A stretch of 7,069 nucleotides of DNA, from contig JABJGX010000019.1 of the NCBI GenBank assembly GCA_018662075.1, positions 1 through 7,069 on the forward strand, read 5' to 3'. The notes under the pieces were generated by a model, which was not told where the DNA came from, did not search any database, and saw only the letters and a list, made by a program, of their open reading frames with translations. The stretch comes from Candidatus Peregrinibacteria bacterium (GTDB lineage Bacteria; Patescibacteriota; Gracilibacteria; Peribacterales; Peribacteraceae). The position numbers and the translations under genes were made by a program. Position 1 is the first letter of the stretch, and each line of letters begins with the position of its first letter. This document shows, piece by piece, positions 1 to 6,211 of the stretch.

Positions 1-810
1 ATACTGGTGCACACAGTTGCACTGGTTGGTTTTTACCCCCTCTTCACAGTAGAGGGGCTGATTCTGGCCCTTGTGTCGACTCCGATCTTTGGTATGGCGA
101 TTACGGTCGTCTATCATCGATACCTGACACACAAAGGCTTTAAAACCTCTACCTTTATGCATCGTGCACTTTCCATCTGGGGAATGCTCGCTGGTGAAGG
201 GCCGCCTCTTATCTGGGTAGCAAATCATCTTGACCATCATGGTCACTCTGACGAAGATGGCGATCCTCATAGCCCGAAGCACGGGTTTTGGCATAGTCAT
301 ATGGGTTGGATGATGAAAGCTGATGAGAGTGGTGAGTTAAATACTTTGTTTATGCGGTATGTACCCAAGCTGCAAAGAGACCCCTTCATGCGAATGCTGA
401 ACAGGACGTATATCTGGTGGCACGTTGCTGTCGGATTCCTTCTATTCGGTATTGGGTATTTGTATGCCGGACCTCATATGGGTGGATCGCTCGTCATTTA
501 CGGACTATTCATTCGGATGATGCTTGTATGGCACATCACGTGGGCGGTTAATAGTGTGACGCACGTTTGGGGGTATCGTACCTACGAAACCACTGACGAT
601 AGTCGCAACAATTGGCTTGTCGCATTCTTCGCTGTTGGTGAGGGGTGGCACAACAACCATCATGCTTTTCCGGCTTGCGCTCGAGCAGGTCACCGCTGGT
701 GGGAGATCGACATTTCGTATTTGGTGGTCATTTGGCCTCTGAAAATGATTCGAATTATCTGGGATGTTAATGATAAACTTCCAGATAAAAGCAAACGATT
801 AGGAACATGA
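1..810 (+). CDS. Membrane fatty-acid (acyl-CoA/acyl-lipid delta-9 type) desaturase, 5' end cut by window
   Basis: This is a di-iron membrane desaturase, a family that introduces a double bond into a fatty acyl chain using O2 and an electron donor. All three histidine boxes are present (numbered from the GTG at 7): HRYLTH at 37-42, HLDHH at 74-78 and HNNHH at 215-219. The extra conserved histidine of the family is in NSVTH (182-186). Hydrophobic stretches near 5-35 and 138-180 fit the usual membrane hairpins. The frame is open to base 1, and the GTG at 7 falls inside what is normally the first membrane segment, so the true start probably lies upstream and the gene is 5'-partial. The stop TGA lies at 808-810, inside a hairpin. 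Family assignment is secure. Substrate (acyl-CoA or phospholipid-bound acyl) and double-bond position cannot be read from the sequence. The gene converges with the next one. Confidence 0.93.
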   Translation: MLVHTVALVGFYPLFTVEGLILALVSTPIFGMAITVVYHRYLTHKGFKTSTFMHRALSIWGMLAGEGPPLIWVANHLDHHGHSDEDGDPHSPKHGFWHSHMGWMMKADESGELNTLFMRYVPKLQRDPFMRMLNRTYIWWHVAVGFLLFGIGYLYAGPHMGGSLVIYGLFIRMMLVWHITWAVNSVTHVWGYRTYETTDDSRNNWLVAFFAVGEGWHNNHHAFPACARAGHRWWEIDISYLVVIWPLKMIRIIWDVNDKLPDKSKRLGT

Positions 811-823
811 GACTTCGGTCTCA
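808..823 (+). other. UUCG-capped hairpin overlapping the desaturase stop codon
   Basis: TGAGAC and GTCTCA form a perfect 6-bp stem closed by the stable tetraloop TTCG. The TGA stop codon is part of the 5' arm. No T-run follows on either strand, so it is not a terminator by itself. It probably stabilises the mRNA 3' end or assists the terminator just downstream. Confidence 0.6.
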
Positions 824-825
824 AG

Positions 826-856
826 AGAGACGTCACTTGTCGTGGCGTCTTTTTTT
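826..856 (+). terminator. Intrinsic terminator of the desaturase gene
   Basis: AGACGTCAC (828-836) pairs with GTGGCGTCT (842-850) over 9 bp with one G-U pair, around a 5-nt loop. It is followed directly by a run of T (850-856), and bases 826-827 can pair with the first Ts to lengthen the stem. The T-run overlaps the stop codon of the converging minus-strand gene. In the reverse direction the hairpin lacks a clean T-run, so termination there would be weaker. Confidence 0.88.
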
Positions 857-1883
857 ATGTGCGTGAATATCTGCTGAGGCCAAGCATGACGACGAAAAGT
901 GCAATGGCTGCACCTATTTTTCCGTTTGTGGTGAGAAATAGTGCAGTAATACCAAAGAGCGTTCCGAGTGTTGCAGTGAGAAGAATAATTTTTCGCTCGC
1001 TCCACTGTTTTGCTAGTAAACGGTGGTGCAAGTGTTCGTTGGTGTCGTTTCCTTTTAGCGGACTAGTGCCTTTGGCAAGCCTGCGAATGACGACGAAGAG
1101 AACGTCGATCAGGGGAACACCAAGAACAAGAAATGCTGTTGCTACTTTTCCTCCTGCGTAAATGGTAAGGACTCCGAGCATAAGACCAAAAAACATAGCA
1201 CCCGTGTCACCCATGAGTACACGATTCGGTGGGAAGTCGAAGAGGAAGCCTGCAAAGCAGATGCCAGCGAGGACGAATGCAATAAGTGCAAGCTCTGGCT
1301 GGTTCACTCTGTCGCTTATAGAGAGAATTCCGATGACAAGAAAACCAATAGTGCTCAGTGTACTGACTTGGCCAGGAATTCCATCGAACCAGTTGAGTGC
1401 ATTCATGCAGAGCATTAGCCAAAAAATAGTAAACACTCCACTCCATAAGGGGAGGGGGCCGAATAGCGTGGTTGGGATGTCGATGGTGTCGAGGTTTAGT
1501 AGTCCGTCTGCAAGGAGAGGATTTGTTAGGGTGTAAATGCGGGAGCCCGTTGCAAATATGATGAACGCAACGAATGCTTGCACCAACAGTCGAAGCTTTG
1601 GTGGAACGGTTCGGCGGTCGTCTATAAAACTGACGAGTGCGAGGAGAAAAATGGCTGAGAGTATTCCGGCTGTTTGCGCAGTCCATGGTGCGATAAATGT
1701 ATAGATACTGACAAACGTTAGGATAGACAAGATGCCTGTTGGGTAGGGGAGGCGGTCGCGCTTCAGGCCATACCTCTCGGGGAAGTCTAGGATGCCGAGT
1801 TTGACGAAATCCTTAAGAGCAACCCAGTGCAGAAGGGCGCAGATACCAAATGCCAAAAGGGGAATTGTCAGTGACATATTCAT
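855..1883 (-). CDS. Polyprenyl-phosphate sugar-1-phosphate transferase (glycosyltransferase family 4, WecA/TagO/MraY superfamily)
   Basis: The 342-residue polytopic membrane protein has about ten hydrophobic segments. The superfamily transfers a (GlcNAc- or MurNAc-pentapeptide-) 1-phosphate from a UDP-sugar to undecaprenyl phosphate, the first lipid-linked step of wall or surface glycan synthesis. Visible motifs, in order, are the N-terminal loop DFPERYGLKRDRLPYPTG (33-50), the Mg2+-binding Asp pair FIDDRR (86-91), NALNWFDGIPG (161-171, Asp167), the MGDTG loop (224-228, Asp226), and the cytoplasmic IRRLAKGTSP and HLHHRLL (284-290). The histidine-rich last loop is typical of the WecA/TagO branch rather than MraY. 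The usual DGLDG is here DGIPG. ATG at 1883 or 1877 (MSL) could be the start. No Shine-Dalgarno is seen, and a TATAGT hexamer lies 11 nt upstream of 1883. The gene is divergent from the 1906 gene. The exact sugar is unknown. Confidence 0.88.
   Translation of the reverse strand: MNMSLTIPLLAFGICALLHWVALKDFVKLGILDFPERYGLKRDRLPYPTGILSILTFVSIYTFIAPWTAQTAGILSAIFLLALVSFIDDRRTVPPKLRLLVQAFVAFIIFATGSRIYTLTNPLLADGLLNLDTIDIPTTLFGPLPLWSGVFTIFWLMLCMNALNWFDGIPGQVSTLSTIGFLVIGILSISDRVNQPELALIAFVLAGICFAGFLFDFPPNRVLMGDTGAMFFGLMLGVLTIYAGGKVATAFLVLGVPLIDVLFVVIRRLAKGTSPLKGNDTNEHLHHRLLAKQWSERKIILLTATLGTLFGITALFLTTNGKIGAAIALFVVMLGLSRYSRT
1449..1456 (+). promoter_or_regulatory. KOPS-like octamer (GGGGAGGG), pointing right
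   Basis: Exact match to the E. coli FtsK-orienting motif GGGNAGGG on the + strand, which is the antisense strand of the transferase gene. It points toward the dif candidate at 6200. That this lineage's FtsK reads the motif is inference. Confidence 0.4.
1741..1748 (+). promoter_or_regulatory. KOPS-like octamer (GGGTAGGG), pointing right
   Basis: Exact GGGNAGGG match on the + strand inside the minus-strand transferase gene. Its direction is therefore opposite to local transcription and follows the presumed replication direction instead. Confidence 0.4.
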
Positions 1884-1905
1884 GACGGCATCATACTATA
1901 GATGC
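1884..1905. promoter_or_regulatory. Divergent promoter spacer of 22 bp
   Basis: The two opposing starts are separated by 22 bp. On the minus strand TATAGT (1900-1895, 5 of 6 to TATAAT) ends 11 nt before the ATG at 1883. On the plus strand the overlapping TACTAT (1894-1899, 4 of 6) ends 6 nt before the ATG at 1906. Both -10 elements share the palindrome CTATAG, so polymerase could probably fire only one way at a time. No Shine-Dalgarno sequence fits on either side, and both transcripts would be leaderless or nearly so. No clear -35 was identified. Confidence 0.45.
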
Positions 1906-2301
1906 ATGACAAATCCTCGTACAAATCCGGAAAGAGAGCTTATGGGAATTTTGGGTTCTTTGGATAATACGTCAGAGGAGATGTCGTGGTGGAATGCAGA
2001 ATTTAAGAAACTAGGCATGGATGCGGCTCTCAGTCGGTATCCAACAGAACCAGAGACACTCCCAGAGCGGTTAAGCGAGATGTTTCACTTTGATAGGCGA
2101 GGGTATATAGTTGGAAAAGGGCTACAGAAAGCTATAATACCATTACTTGATCATATAGATTCTTCTGTAGAGCTTGCCCTGAACGGTAGTGAAGGGGAGG
2201 GGACCGTGGATACAGTTTATAATCAGAGAGGCGTTATGACTGGATATTTTTGTAACGGTAATAGGCAAAAAAGGTGGACTATATGGTTGAAAGAGGGGTA
2301 G
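1906..2301 (+). CDS. Small uncharacterised protein, 131 aa
   Basis: I do not recognise this protein. It is soluble, with no signal peptide or membrane segment. The first half is acidic and probably helical (NPERELMGILGSLDN, then EEMSWWNAEFKKLGM). Then come a proline- and glutamate-rich linker, the segment FDRRGYIVGKGLQKAIIPLLD, and a C-terminal half with a likely beta pattern ending in RWTIWLKEG. ATG at 1906 is chosen because it follows a -10-like TACTAT by 6 nt. An in-frame ATG at 1882 would add eight residues and overlap the divergent gene start by 2 bp. The reading frame is open further upstream to 1792, but that part lies inside the transferase gene. The codon pattern resembles pgk downstream, and the protein sequence looks genuine (varied, aromatic-rich, no low complexity). 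Function unknown. Confidence 0.75.
   Translation: MTNPRTNPERELMGILGSLDNTSEEMSWWNAEFKKLGMDAALSRYPTEPETLPERLSEMFHFDRRGYIVGKGLQKAIIPLLDHIDSSVELALNGSEGEGTVDTVYNQRGVMTGYFCNGNRQKRWTIWLKEG
2194..2201 (+). promoter_or_regulatory. KOPS-like octamer (GGGGAGGG), pointing right
   Basis: Exact GGGNAGGG match within the small gene at 1906-2301, on its sense strand, pointing toward the dif candidate. Confidence 0.4.
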
Positions 2302-2303
2302 GG
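2296..2303 (+). promoter_or_regulatory. KOPS-like octamer (GGGTAGGG) over a stop codon
   Basis: Exact GGGNAGGG match that spans the TAG stop (2299-2301) of the upstream small gene. It lies 95 bp after the previous copy and points the same way. Confidence 0.4.
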
Positions 2304-2352
2304 GACCTTCAGCCTCCCTTGAACACTATTTTTATTTTGTGATGTGTCAATC

Positions 2353-2361
2353 TGATGTAAT
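2353..2361 (+). promoter_or_regulatory. Extended -10 element before pgk
   Basis: TG, one base, then TGTAAT (5 of 6 to TATAAT) forms an extended -10. It ends 8 nt before the pgk ATG at 2370, so transcription would begin within a base or two of the start codon. No Shine-Dalgarno lies between. This supports a leaderless pgk mRNA; the start site itself is inferred. Confidence 0.5.
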
Positions 2362-2369
2362 ATCGCGGC

Positions 2370-3608
2370 ATGAAATATCCTACACTTGACCAGGCACAAT
2401 TATCTGGGAAGACAGTACTTCTTCGCGCAGGTTTTGACGTTCCTATTACAGATGGGGTAGTAACAGATACAGCACGCATTGACGCGGTTACCCCAACTAT
2501 GAAAAAGATCTTAGACGAAGGCGCTGCGCTTGTTATTATGGCACATCAAGGAAGGCCAACCCCACGACGCCAAGGCTATGAGGGGCAAGAGGGTGAGAGA
2601 AATCCAGAGATGAGTCAGAGACCACTTGTACCAGTTCTTGAAAAGATTTTAGGAGTGCCAGTTCAGTTTGCAGACCACTGTTGTGATGAAAAAGCAAAGC
2701 TTCAAGCGCACAACTTGCAACCAGGTGAGGTGTTGCTTCTAGAGAACTTACGATATGAAGCTGCCGAAAAGAGTAAGGAAGTCATAGAGCGTGATAAAAT
2801 GGGGAAGGCGCTCGCCGACCTTGCCGACATTTATGTAAACGATGCTTTTTCAAATGCTCACAGAGACCACGCGTCTATGACATCTGTACCGAAGTACATT
2901 CCGGGGTATTTGGGGCTTAACATTCAGCACGAGCTGGAGGGACTGATTCAGGTTACAGATAACCCAAAACGTCCTCTTACACTCATTATTAGCGGAGCGA
3001 AGATCGAAACAAAAGTGCCAGTCATCAAACAGTTTTTGGATAAAGGCGATGACATTTTGGTGGGAGGATGCATTGCCAATACATTGATCGCGGCTCGTGG
3101 GTTTGATGTGGGTGTAAGTAAGTGGGATGACACCTATAAAGGACTTGCACAGGAGCTTATGCTTGCAAGTGAGAGTGACGAGAACGCCACTATTCATATC
3201 CCTCGTGATGTTATTGTTTCATCGAATCCAAAGGACCATGCAGTGAAGGTAGATATCCCTGTAGAAGATATTGAAGGAGATATGGGAATATACGATGTTG
3301 GCGCTGTCACTATCGAGCGTTACAAAGAAATTATTGCCCAGTCCGGTACCATCGTATGGAACGGCCCTCTTGGACTGTACGAGATCAATAGCTTCTCCCA
3401 TGCATCGAAGCGCATTGCAGAGGCGATTGCAGAGGCGACAAAGAATGGTGCCACGAGTATTGTTGGTGGAGGTGATACGCTCGATTTCCATGAGCGATAT
3501 AACTACAGCCTCGACGATTATACTTTTGTGAGTACTGCGGGTGGTGCGATGCTTGACTATATCTCTGGTAAGAAGCTTCCAGCATTAGAAGCACTCACGA
3601 GTAAATAA
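2370..3608 (+). CDS. pgk: Phosphoglycerate kinase
   Basis: Phosphoglycerate kinase converts 1,3-bisphosphoglycerate and ADP to 3-phosphoglycerate and ATP in the cytoplasm, an ATP-yielding step of lower glycolysis. The 412 residues match the usual bacterial length (about 390-415). Motifs in order are LLRAGFDVP (17-25), which is canonical RVDFNVP in altered form, MAHQGRP (57-63), LLLENLRYE (122-130), YVNDAFSNAHR (155-165), the substrate/hinge strand SGAKIETK (208-215), VWNGPLGLYE (329-338), the nucleotide loop GGGDT (366-370) and STAGGAMLDYISGK (388-401). The catalytic-loop arginines and glycine-rich loops are present, so the enzyme should be active. Substitutions from the common bacterial pattern (AGFD for VDFN, HQGRP for HLGRP, STAGGA for STGGGA) mark a divergent branch. 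The next gene starts 20 bp downstream with its own -10-like element. Confidence 0.96.
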   Translation: MKYPTLDQAQLSGKTVLLRAGFDVPITDGVVTDTARIDAVTPTMKKILDEGAALVIMAHQGRPTPRRQGYEGQEGERNPEMSQRPLVPVLEKILGVPVQFADHCCDEKAKLQAHNLQPGEVLLLENLRYEAAEKSKEVIERDKMGKALADLADIYVNDAFSNAHRDHASMTSVPKYIPGYLGLNIQHELEGLIQVTDNPKRPLTLIISGAKIETKVPVIKQFLDKGDDILVGGCIANTLIAARGFDVGVSKWDDTYKGLAQELMLASESDENATIHIPRDVIVSSNPKDHAVKVDIPVEDIEGDMGIYDVGAVTIERYKEIIAQSGTIVWNGPLGLYEINSFSHASKRIAEAIAEATKNGATSIVGGGDTLDFHERYNYSLDDYTFVSTAGGAMLDYISGKKLPALEALTSK

Positions 3609-3613
3609 TTTCG

Positions 3614-3622
3614 TGGTATTAT
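3614..3622 (+). promoter_or_regulatory. Extended -10 element before the 3629 gene
   Basis: TG, one base, then TATTAT (5 of 6 to TATAAT) ends 6 nt before the GTG at 3629. Position +1 would coincide with the start codon. This is the clearest leaderless arrangement in the window, and it is the main reason for accepting a GTG start. The frame is closed by an in-frame stop at 3602, and no other usual start codon precedes it. Confidence 0.55.
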
Positions 3623-3628
3623 GTCTCG

Positions 3629-5224
3629 GTGACTCCCCAGACTTCCATCACCGTTCTTTTTCCAGATCAGGATGAAACGCTTGCGTCTTTTGAAAGGCGT
3701 ATTAAAGATTCCACGGGAGAGATTCTGATTATTTTTTCCGATCTTGAACCTCTGATTCTCGGACAGAAAGATCTTCGTAAACGTGTTTTGGCGCTTTGCA
3801 AAAAGTACAGCACACGCCTACGGATCGCGACCCGTAGTACGATGCTTTCAAAAGTTGGGCGTGCGAAGGGAATTCGTATTGTTGGGTCGGTACAGGATTT
3901 GCGAAAGCTTTTAGACGGGCATCCTTTGCTCGACGATGCCCTTCGAGAGTTTCTTCCGCATGTATGGCGGCAACAGTTACGAAGCAAGTTGCAGTCTATG
4001 GGACTGCTTAGTCTGCCAAAGATCCGCATCTGGTCTTTGATTATTCTTAGTTCTACGCTGTTTCTTTTTATATTCTTTAAACTACTTCCGTCTGCAACTA
4101 TTGCGGTGTATCCCACAGACGAGACGCTATCGCAGACCGCGAACATCTTCTTGGCACAGTCTGGATCTACGGCGGACCTTCCTGCTCGTGTCCGTGTGAT
4201 GGATCTGATTCCAATAGTTGTCCGTGTTGACCATAGCATTACGTACGACCAGATCAGTCGAGAGTTTATAGGTGAAAATGCGAAAGCAGCAATGAAAGTG
4301 ATAAATAACTCTACAGAGCCGTATTGGTTAAAGGCTGGTACTCGGCTACAGAACCAAGCAGGTATGATTTTCAGACTAGATGAATCTATCAAAATAAATC
4401 CTCTGGATAGTATGCTTGTCCGCGCCGAGGCAGAGCCAGAAGACTTATACGGAGAGATTGTAGGAAAACGCGGCAATATTCCTGCGGGACTAAAGTGGGA
4501 TTTCCCAGGACTTACACGTGAAGAGAGGATTTTGGTCTATGCAGAGAATACCGAGAAAGGAGAAGGAGGAGTGACAGATTTTAAGACTGTACTTAGCGAA
4601 GACGATCTGAAGCTTGGAAAAGCTCAACTAGAACAAGAGCTTTTTTCTTTGGCAAAGAGAATTGCGGACGAGCGTAAAGATGTGACAAATGCGGAAAGCG
4701 ATGAGTCTGTTCTAGAAATGCTGTATTACGAAGAGCTCACGACGGTTGAGTATATGGATCTTGAAATGCCAGATGAGTTTATAGGTCTTCCTATTAAATC
4801 TATCCCGATATCCGGAAGCATCGAATACACCACTTACGCATACGACACTCAGCAAGTGCTCGAGATGCTGAGCAAAGAACTTCGGTCGCATGTTGGCGAA
4901 GGCCGGCGACTACTTGAAGACAGCCTAACCCTCGACCGTCTGGTCGCGCACGTTATCGACTATCAGCTTGATTTCTCGTGGGTCAAGCTAACGGTCGACC
5001 TTACAGGTACTCAGCAGTATATACTAGACCCACTATCACCAACTGGTGCCGTGTTTGCAAAGAAGGTCCGCGAGAGTGTGAAAGGTCTTCATATAGAAGA
5101 TGCAGAGCGCATTGTTGATAATTATCCAGAGGTAAAAAAAGCAACCGTTTCCATTTGGCCACCGTGGAGTCGGTACTTACCAGGAATCCCATCGCACATT
5201 GTTGTGGAGCCAGTTGTGGAGTAA
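3629..5224 (+). CDS. Single-pass membrane protein with large extracytoplasmic domain, CPR-type family, function unknown
   Basis: The 531-residue protein has a predicted cytoplasmic N-domain (about 1-125) with an alternating strand/helix pattern (ITVLFP, EILIIFS, RLRIAT, GIRIVGS). A basic KIRIW precedes a single membrane segment (about 134-154), followed directly by PSATIAVYPTDE, which begins a long extracytoplasmic part. In that part, AMKVINNSTEPYWLKAGTRL (221-240), IFRLDESI, VRAEAEPEDLYGE and NIPAG read like the beta-rich repeat also seen in proteins labelled baseplate-J-like. A helical stretch (about 324-350) follows, and a C-terminal domain ends with EDAERIVDNYPEVKKATVSIWPPW (490-513). From memory this order (N-domain, one membrane helix, beta domains, terminal domain ending in a WPPW- or WPFW-like motif) recurs in Patescibacteria. 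The molecular role is unknown; an envelope or surface-appendage anchor is only a guess. The GTG start has an extended -10 six bases upstream. Confidence 0.85.
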   Translation: MTPQTSITVLFPDQDETLASFERRIKDSTGEILIIFSDLEPLILGQKDLRKRVLALCKKYSTRLRIATRSTMLSKVGRAKGIRIVGSVQDLRKLLDGHPLLDDALREFLPHVWRQQLRSKLQSMGLLSLPKIRIWSLIILSSTLFLFIFFKLLPSATIAVYPTDETLSQTANIFLAQSGSTADLPARVRVMDLIPIVVRVDHSITYDQISREFIGENAKAAMKVINNSTEPYWLKAGTRLQNQAGMIFRLDESIKINPLDSMLVRAEAEPEDLYGEIVGKRGNIPAGLKWDFPGLTREERILVYAENTEKGEGGVTDFKTVLSEDDLKLGKAQLEQELFSLAKRIADERKDVTNAESDESVLEMLYYEELTTVEYMDLEMPDEFIGLPIKSIPISGSIEYTTYAYDTQQVLEMLSKELRSHVGEGRRLLEDSLTLDRLVAHVIDYQLDFSWVKLTVDLTGTQQYILDPLSPTGAVFAKKVRESVKGLHIEDAERIVDNYPEVKKATVSIWPPWSRYLPGIPSHIVVEPVVE

Positions 5225-5260
5225 GGATTACGAAGACTACAACGATTACAGAAATTCGTG

Positions 5261-5266
5261 TAGAGT
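5261..5266 (+). promoter_or_regulatory. Possible -10 element before the DUF218 gene
   Basis: TAGAGT (4 of 6 to TATAAT), preceded directly by TG, ends 8 nt before the ATG at 5275. The AGAGG at 5267-5271 lies only 3 nt from the ATG, too close for a normal Shine-Dalgarno sequence. The arrangement matches the other starts in the window but is the weakest of them. Confidence 0.35.
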
Positions 5267-5274
5267 AGAGGTTC

Positions 5275-5871
5275 ATGATTCAATCAAGTTCACATCTACG
5301 CATTGTTATCTTAACCATTAAGACGTCATTTGCTTTAGGGCTTGCTGTCGTAGTTTTACTTATTGGGCATGTTATTTCTCAGTTTGGTGGTAATGCAGTC
5401 TTTCCAGCTGATTGCGCGTTAGTATTTGGTGCTGCAGTTCATGGAATAGGTACTGCGGGTCCGGGTATTACTAGGCGCGTTACTACTGCTGCAGATTTGT
5501 ATCATGAAGGAAAAGTACAGAAGTTATTTTTGACCGGAGGAAAAGGGGACGAGAACAAAGAGAGCGAAGCACATGTTATGCGTAAAGTTGCCCTTCTTCA
5601 GGGGGTAGACCCAGAAGACATAGTGCTTGAGGAACAGGCAACTTCTACTATCGAGAACATAATGCTCACCACACCGCTACTGACTGATTGTAAAAGTATA
5701 GTAGGCATTTCAGATAGATATCATCTAGCGCGTATTGCGTACTTAGGAGACATCCAAACATATCCAGCAGACAAGCTCCCTACTCGAGCGTTCGAAGTTC
5801 GTGCGGTACTAAGAGAAGTTGCTGCATTCCTCTATACCTTCGGTATTCGACTGCAGGATATCGCGCTCTAG
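5275..5871 (+). CDS. DUF218 (SanA/YdcF-like) membrane-anchored protein
   Basis: The 198-residue protein has one N-terminal membrane segment (about 12-34) with no cleavage site that I can see. A DUF218 domain follows: strand LVFGAAV (49-55), an arginine pair (67-68) before the helix TTAADLYHEGKV, LTGGKG (86-91), SEA (97-99), GVDPEDIVLEEQATSTIEN (110-128), and SDRYHLAR (146-153). SanA of E. coli affects envelope permeability to vancomycin, and related proteins are linked to envelope or polyprenyl-glycan metabolism. The biochemical reaction is not established across the family. The domain most likely faces outside the membrane. The protein is slightly short, because the region after the HLAR helix is reduced. 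The gene starts 50 bp after the preceding stop. An envelope-glycan role alongside the transferase at 855-1883 is an inference. Confidence 0.87.
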   Translation: MIQSSSHLRIVILTIKTSFALGLAVVVLLIGHVISQFGGNAVFPADCALVFGAAVHGIGTAGPGITRRVTTAADLYHEGKVQKLFLTGGKGDENKESEAHVMRKVALLQGVDPEDIVLEEQATSTIENIMLTTPLLTDCKSIVGISDRYHLARIAYLGDIQTYPADKLPTRAFEVRAVLREVAAFLYTFGIRLQDIAL

Positions 5872-5961
5872 GACCTCATATACCTATATATGACTAAAAC
5901 GCCTTAGAACGCGAATATGGCCATAAGTGCTAAATTTGTGCTTTAATAGGCAATTGGGGAT

Positions 5962-5969
5962 GGGTAGGG
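5962..5969 (+). promoter_or_regulatory. KOPS-like octamer (GGGTAGGG), nearest to the dif candidate
   Basis: Exact GGGNAGGG match in non-coding DNA, 230 bp left of the dif candidate and pointing at it. Because it is intergenic, codon usage cannot explain it. A 7-of-8 match (GGGAAGTG, 6022-6029) lies closer in the same direction. Confidence 0.45.
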
Positions 5970-5976
5970 GGTTTAG

Positions 5977-5997
5977 TTGTATACATTTTTTATACAA
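5977..5997. repeat. Inverted repeat TTGTATA / TATACAA
   Basis: Perfect 7-bp arms (5977-5983 and 5991-5997) flank the 7-nt loop CATTTTT. No T-run follows the right arm, so it is not a good terminator. It could be an operator dyad or a weak 3' hairpin for the gene ending at 5871. Confidence 0.45.
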
Positions 5998-6121
5998 AGC
6001 AGGTGATCGATCGTCTAAGAAGGGAAGTGGAAAGTGTACTTTTAGAGAGTAGACATACTTTCAACGGTTCGCGCAATAAAGAGAGAAGTGTACAAAGTAT
6101 AACTTTATAAAAAAGAGAAGT

Positions 6122-6147
6122 GGTAACTATAGTGTGCGCTATTTACC
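6122..6147. repeat. Bulged inverted repeat GGTAA(CT)ATAG / CTATTTACC
   Basis: GGTAA (6122-6126) pairs with TTACC (6143-6147), and ATAG (6129-6132) with CTAT (6139-6142). There is a 2-nt bulge (CT) and a 6-nt loop. It overlaps the third AGRGAAGTGK copy by two bases. Whether it forms in DNA or RNA is unknown. Confidence 0.35.
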
Positions 6148-6181
6148 TAATGAACACAGTTTTTATATATGAATGCAGGAT

Positions 6182-6211
6182 TTGACTTTGTCAATTGATA
6201 GTTAACATAAA
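6182..6211 (+). promoter_or_regulatory. Candidate xer promoter overlapping the dif left arm
   Basis: TTGACT (6182-6187, 5 of 6 to TTGACA) and CATAAA (6206-6211, 4 of 6 to TATAAT) are separated by 18 bp. The -10 lies inside the left arm and core of the dif candidate. A second -10-like hexamer, GATAAT (6232-6237), lies just right of it. Neither leads to a Shine-Dalgarno sequence before the ATG at 6261. If the promoter is real, recombinase bound at the site would block it. Confidence 0.4.

Noticed and set aside
7..9. GTG as the start of the desaturase
   Set aside because: The frame is open to base 1, and the GTG sits within the first expected membrane segment, leaving almost no N-terminus. The gene is better treated as cut by the window edge.
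859..1686. Plus-strand frames (859-1161, 1162-1536) and a minus-strand frame (1207-1686) over the transferase gene
   Set aside because: Their products are basic or Ser/Cys/His-rich without family features, and they lie across a complete transferase frame with all its motifs.
1792..1905. Longer N-terminus for the 1906 gene (starts at 1792 or 1882)
   Set aside because: The extra part overlaps the transferase coding region or its start, adds an unlikely Cys/Arg-rich segment, and would remove the divergent spacer with its -10 elements.
2300..2345. Intrinsic terminator after the 1906 gene
   Set aside because: AGGGG can pair with the TCCCT of CCTCCCT, but the stem is only 5 bp with a 10-nt loop, and the T-rich stretch begins about 10 nt later. 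Too weak to call.
3667..4476. Long minus-strand frame of 269 codons
   Set aside because: It is antisense to the convincing 531-residue membrane protein. Its product is Arg/Ser/Ile-rich in the manner of a shadow frame and has no recognisable domain.
5956..5970. G-quadruplex
   Set aside because: Only three runs of three or more G are present (GGGG, GGG, GGGGG), so a standard three-tier quadruplex lacks its fourth run. The KOPS reading explains part of the run.
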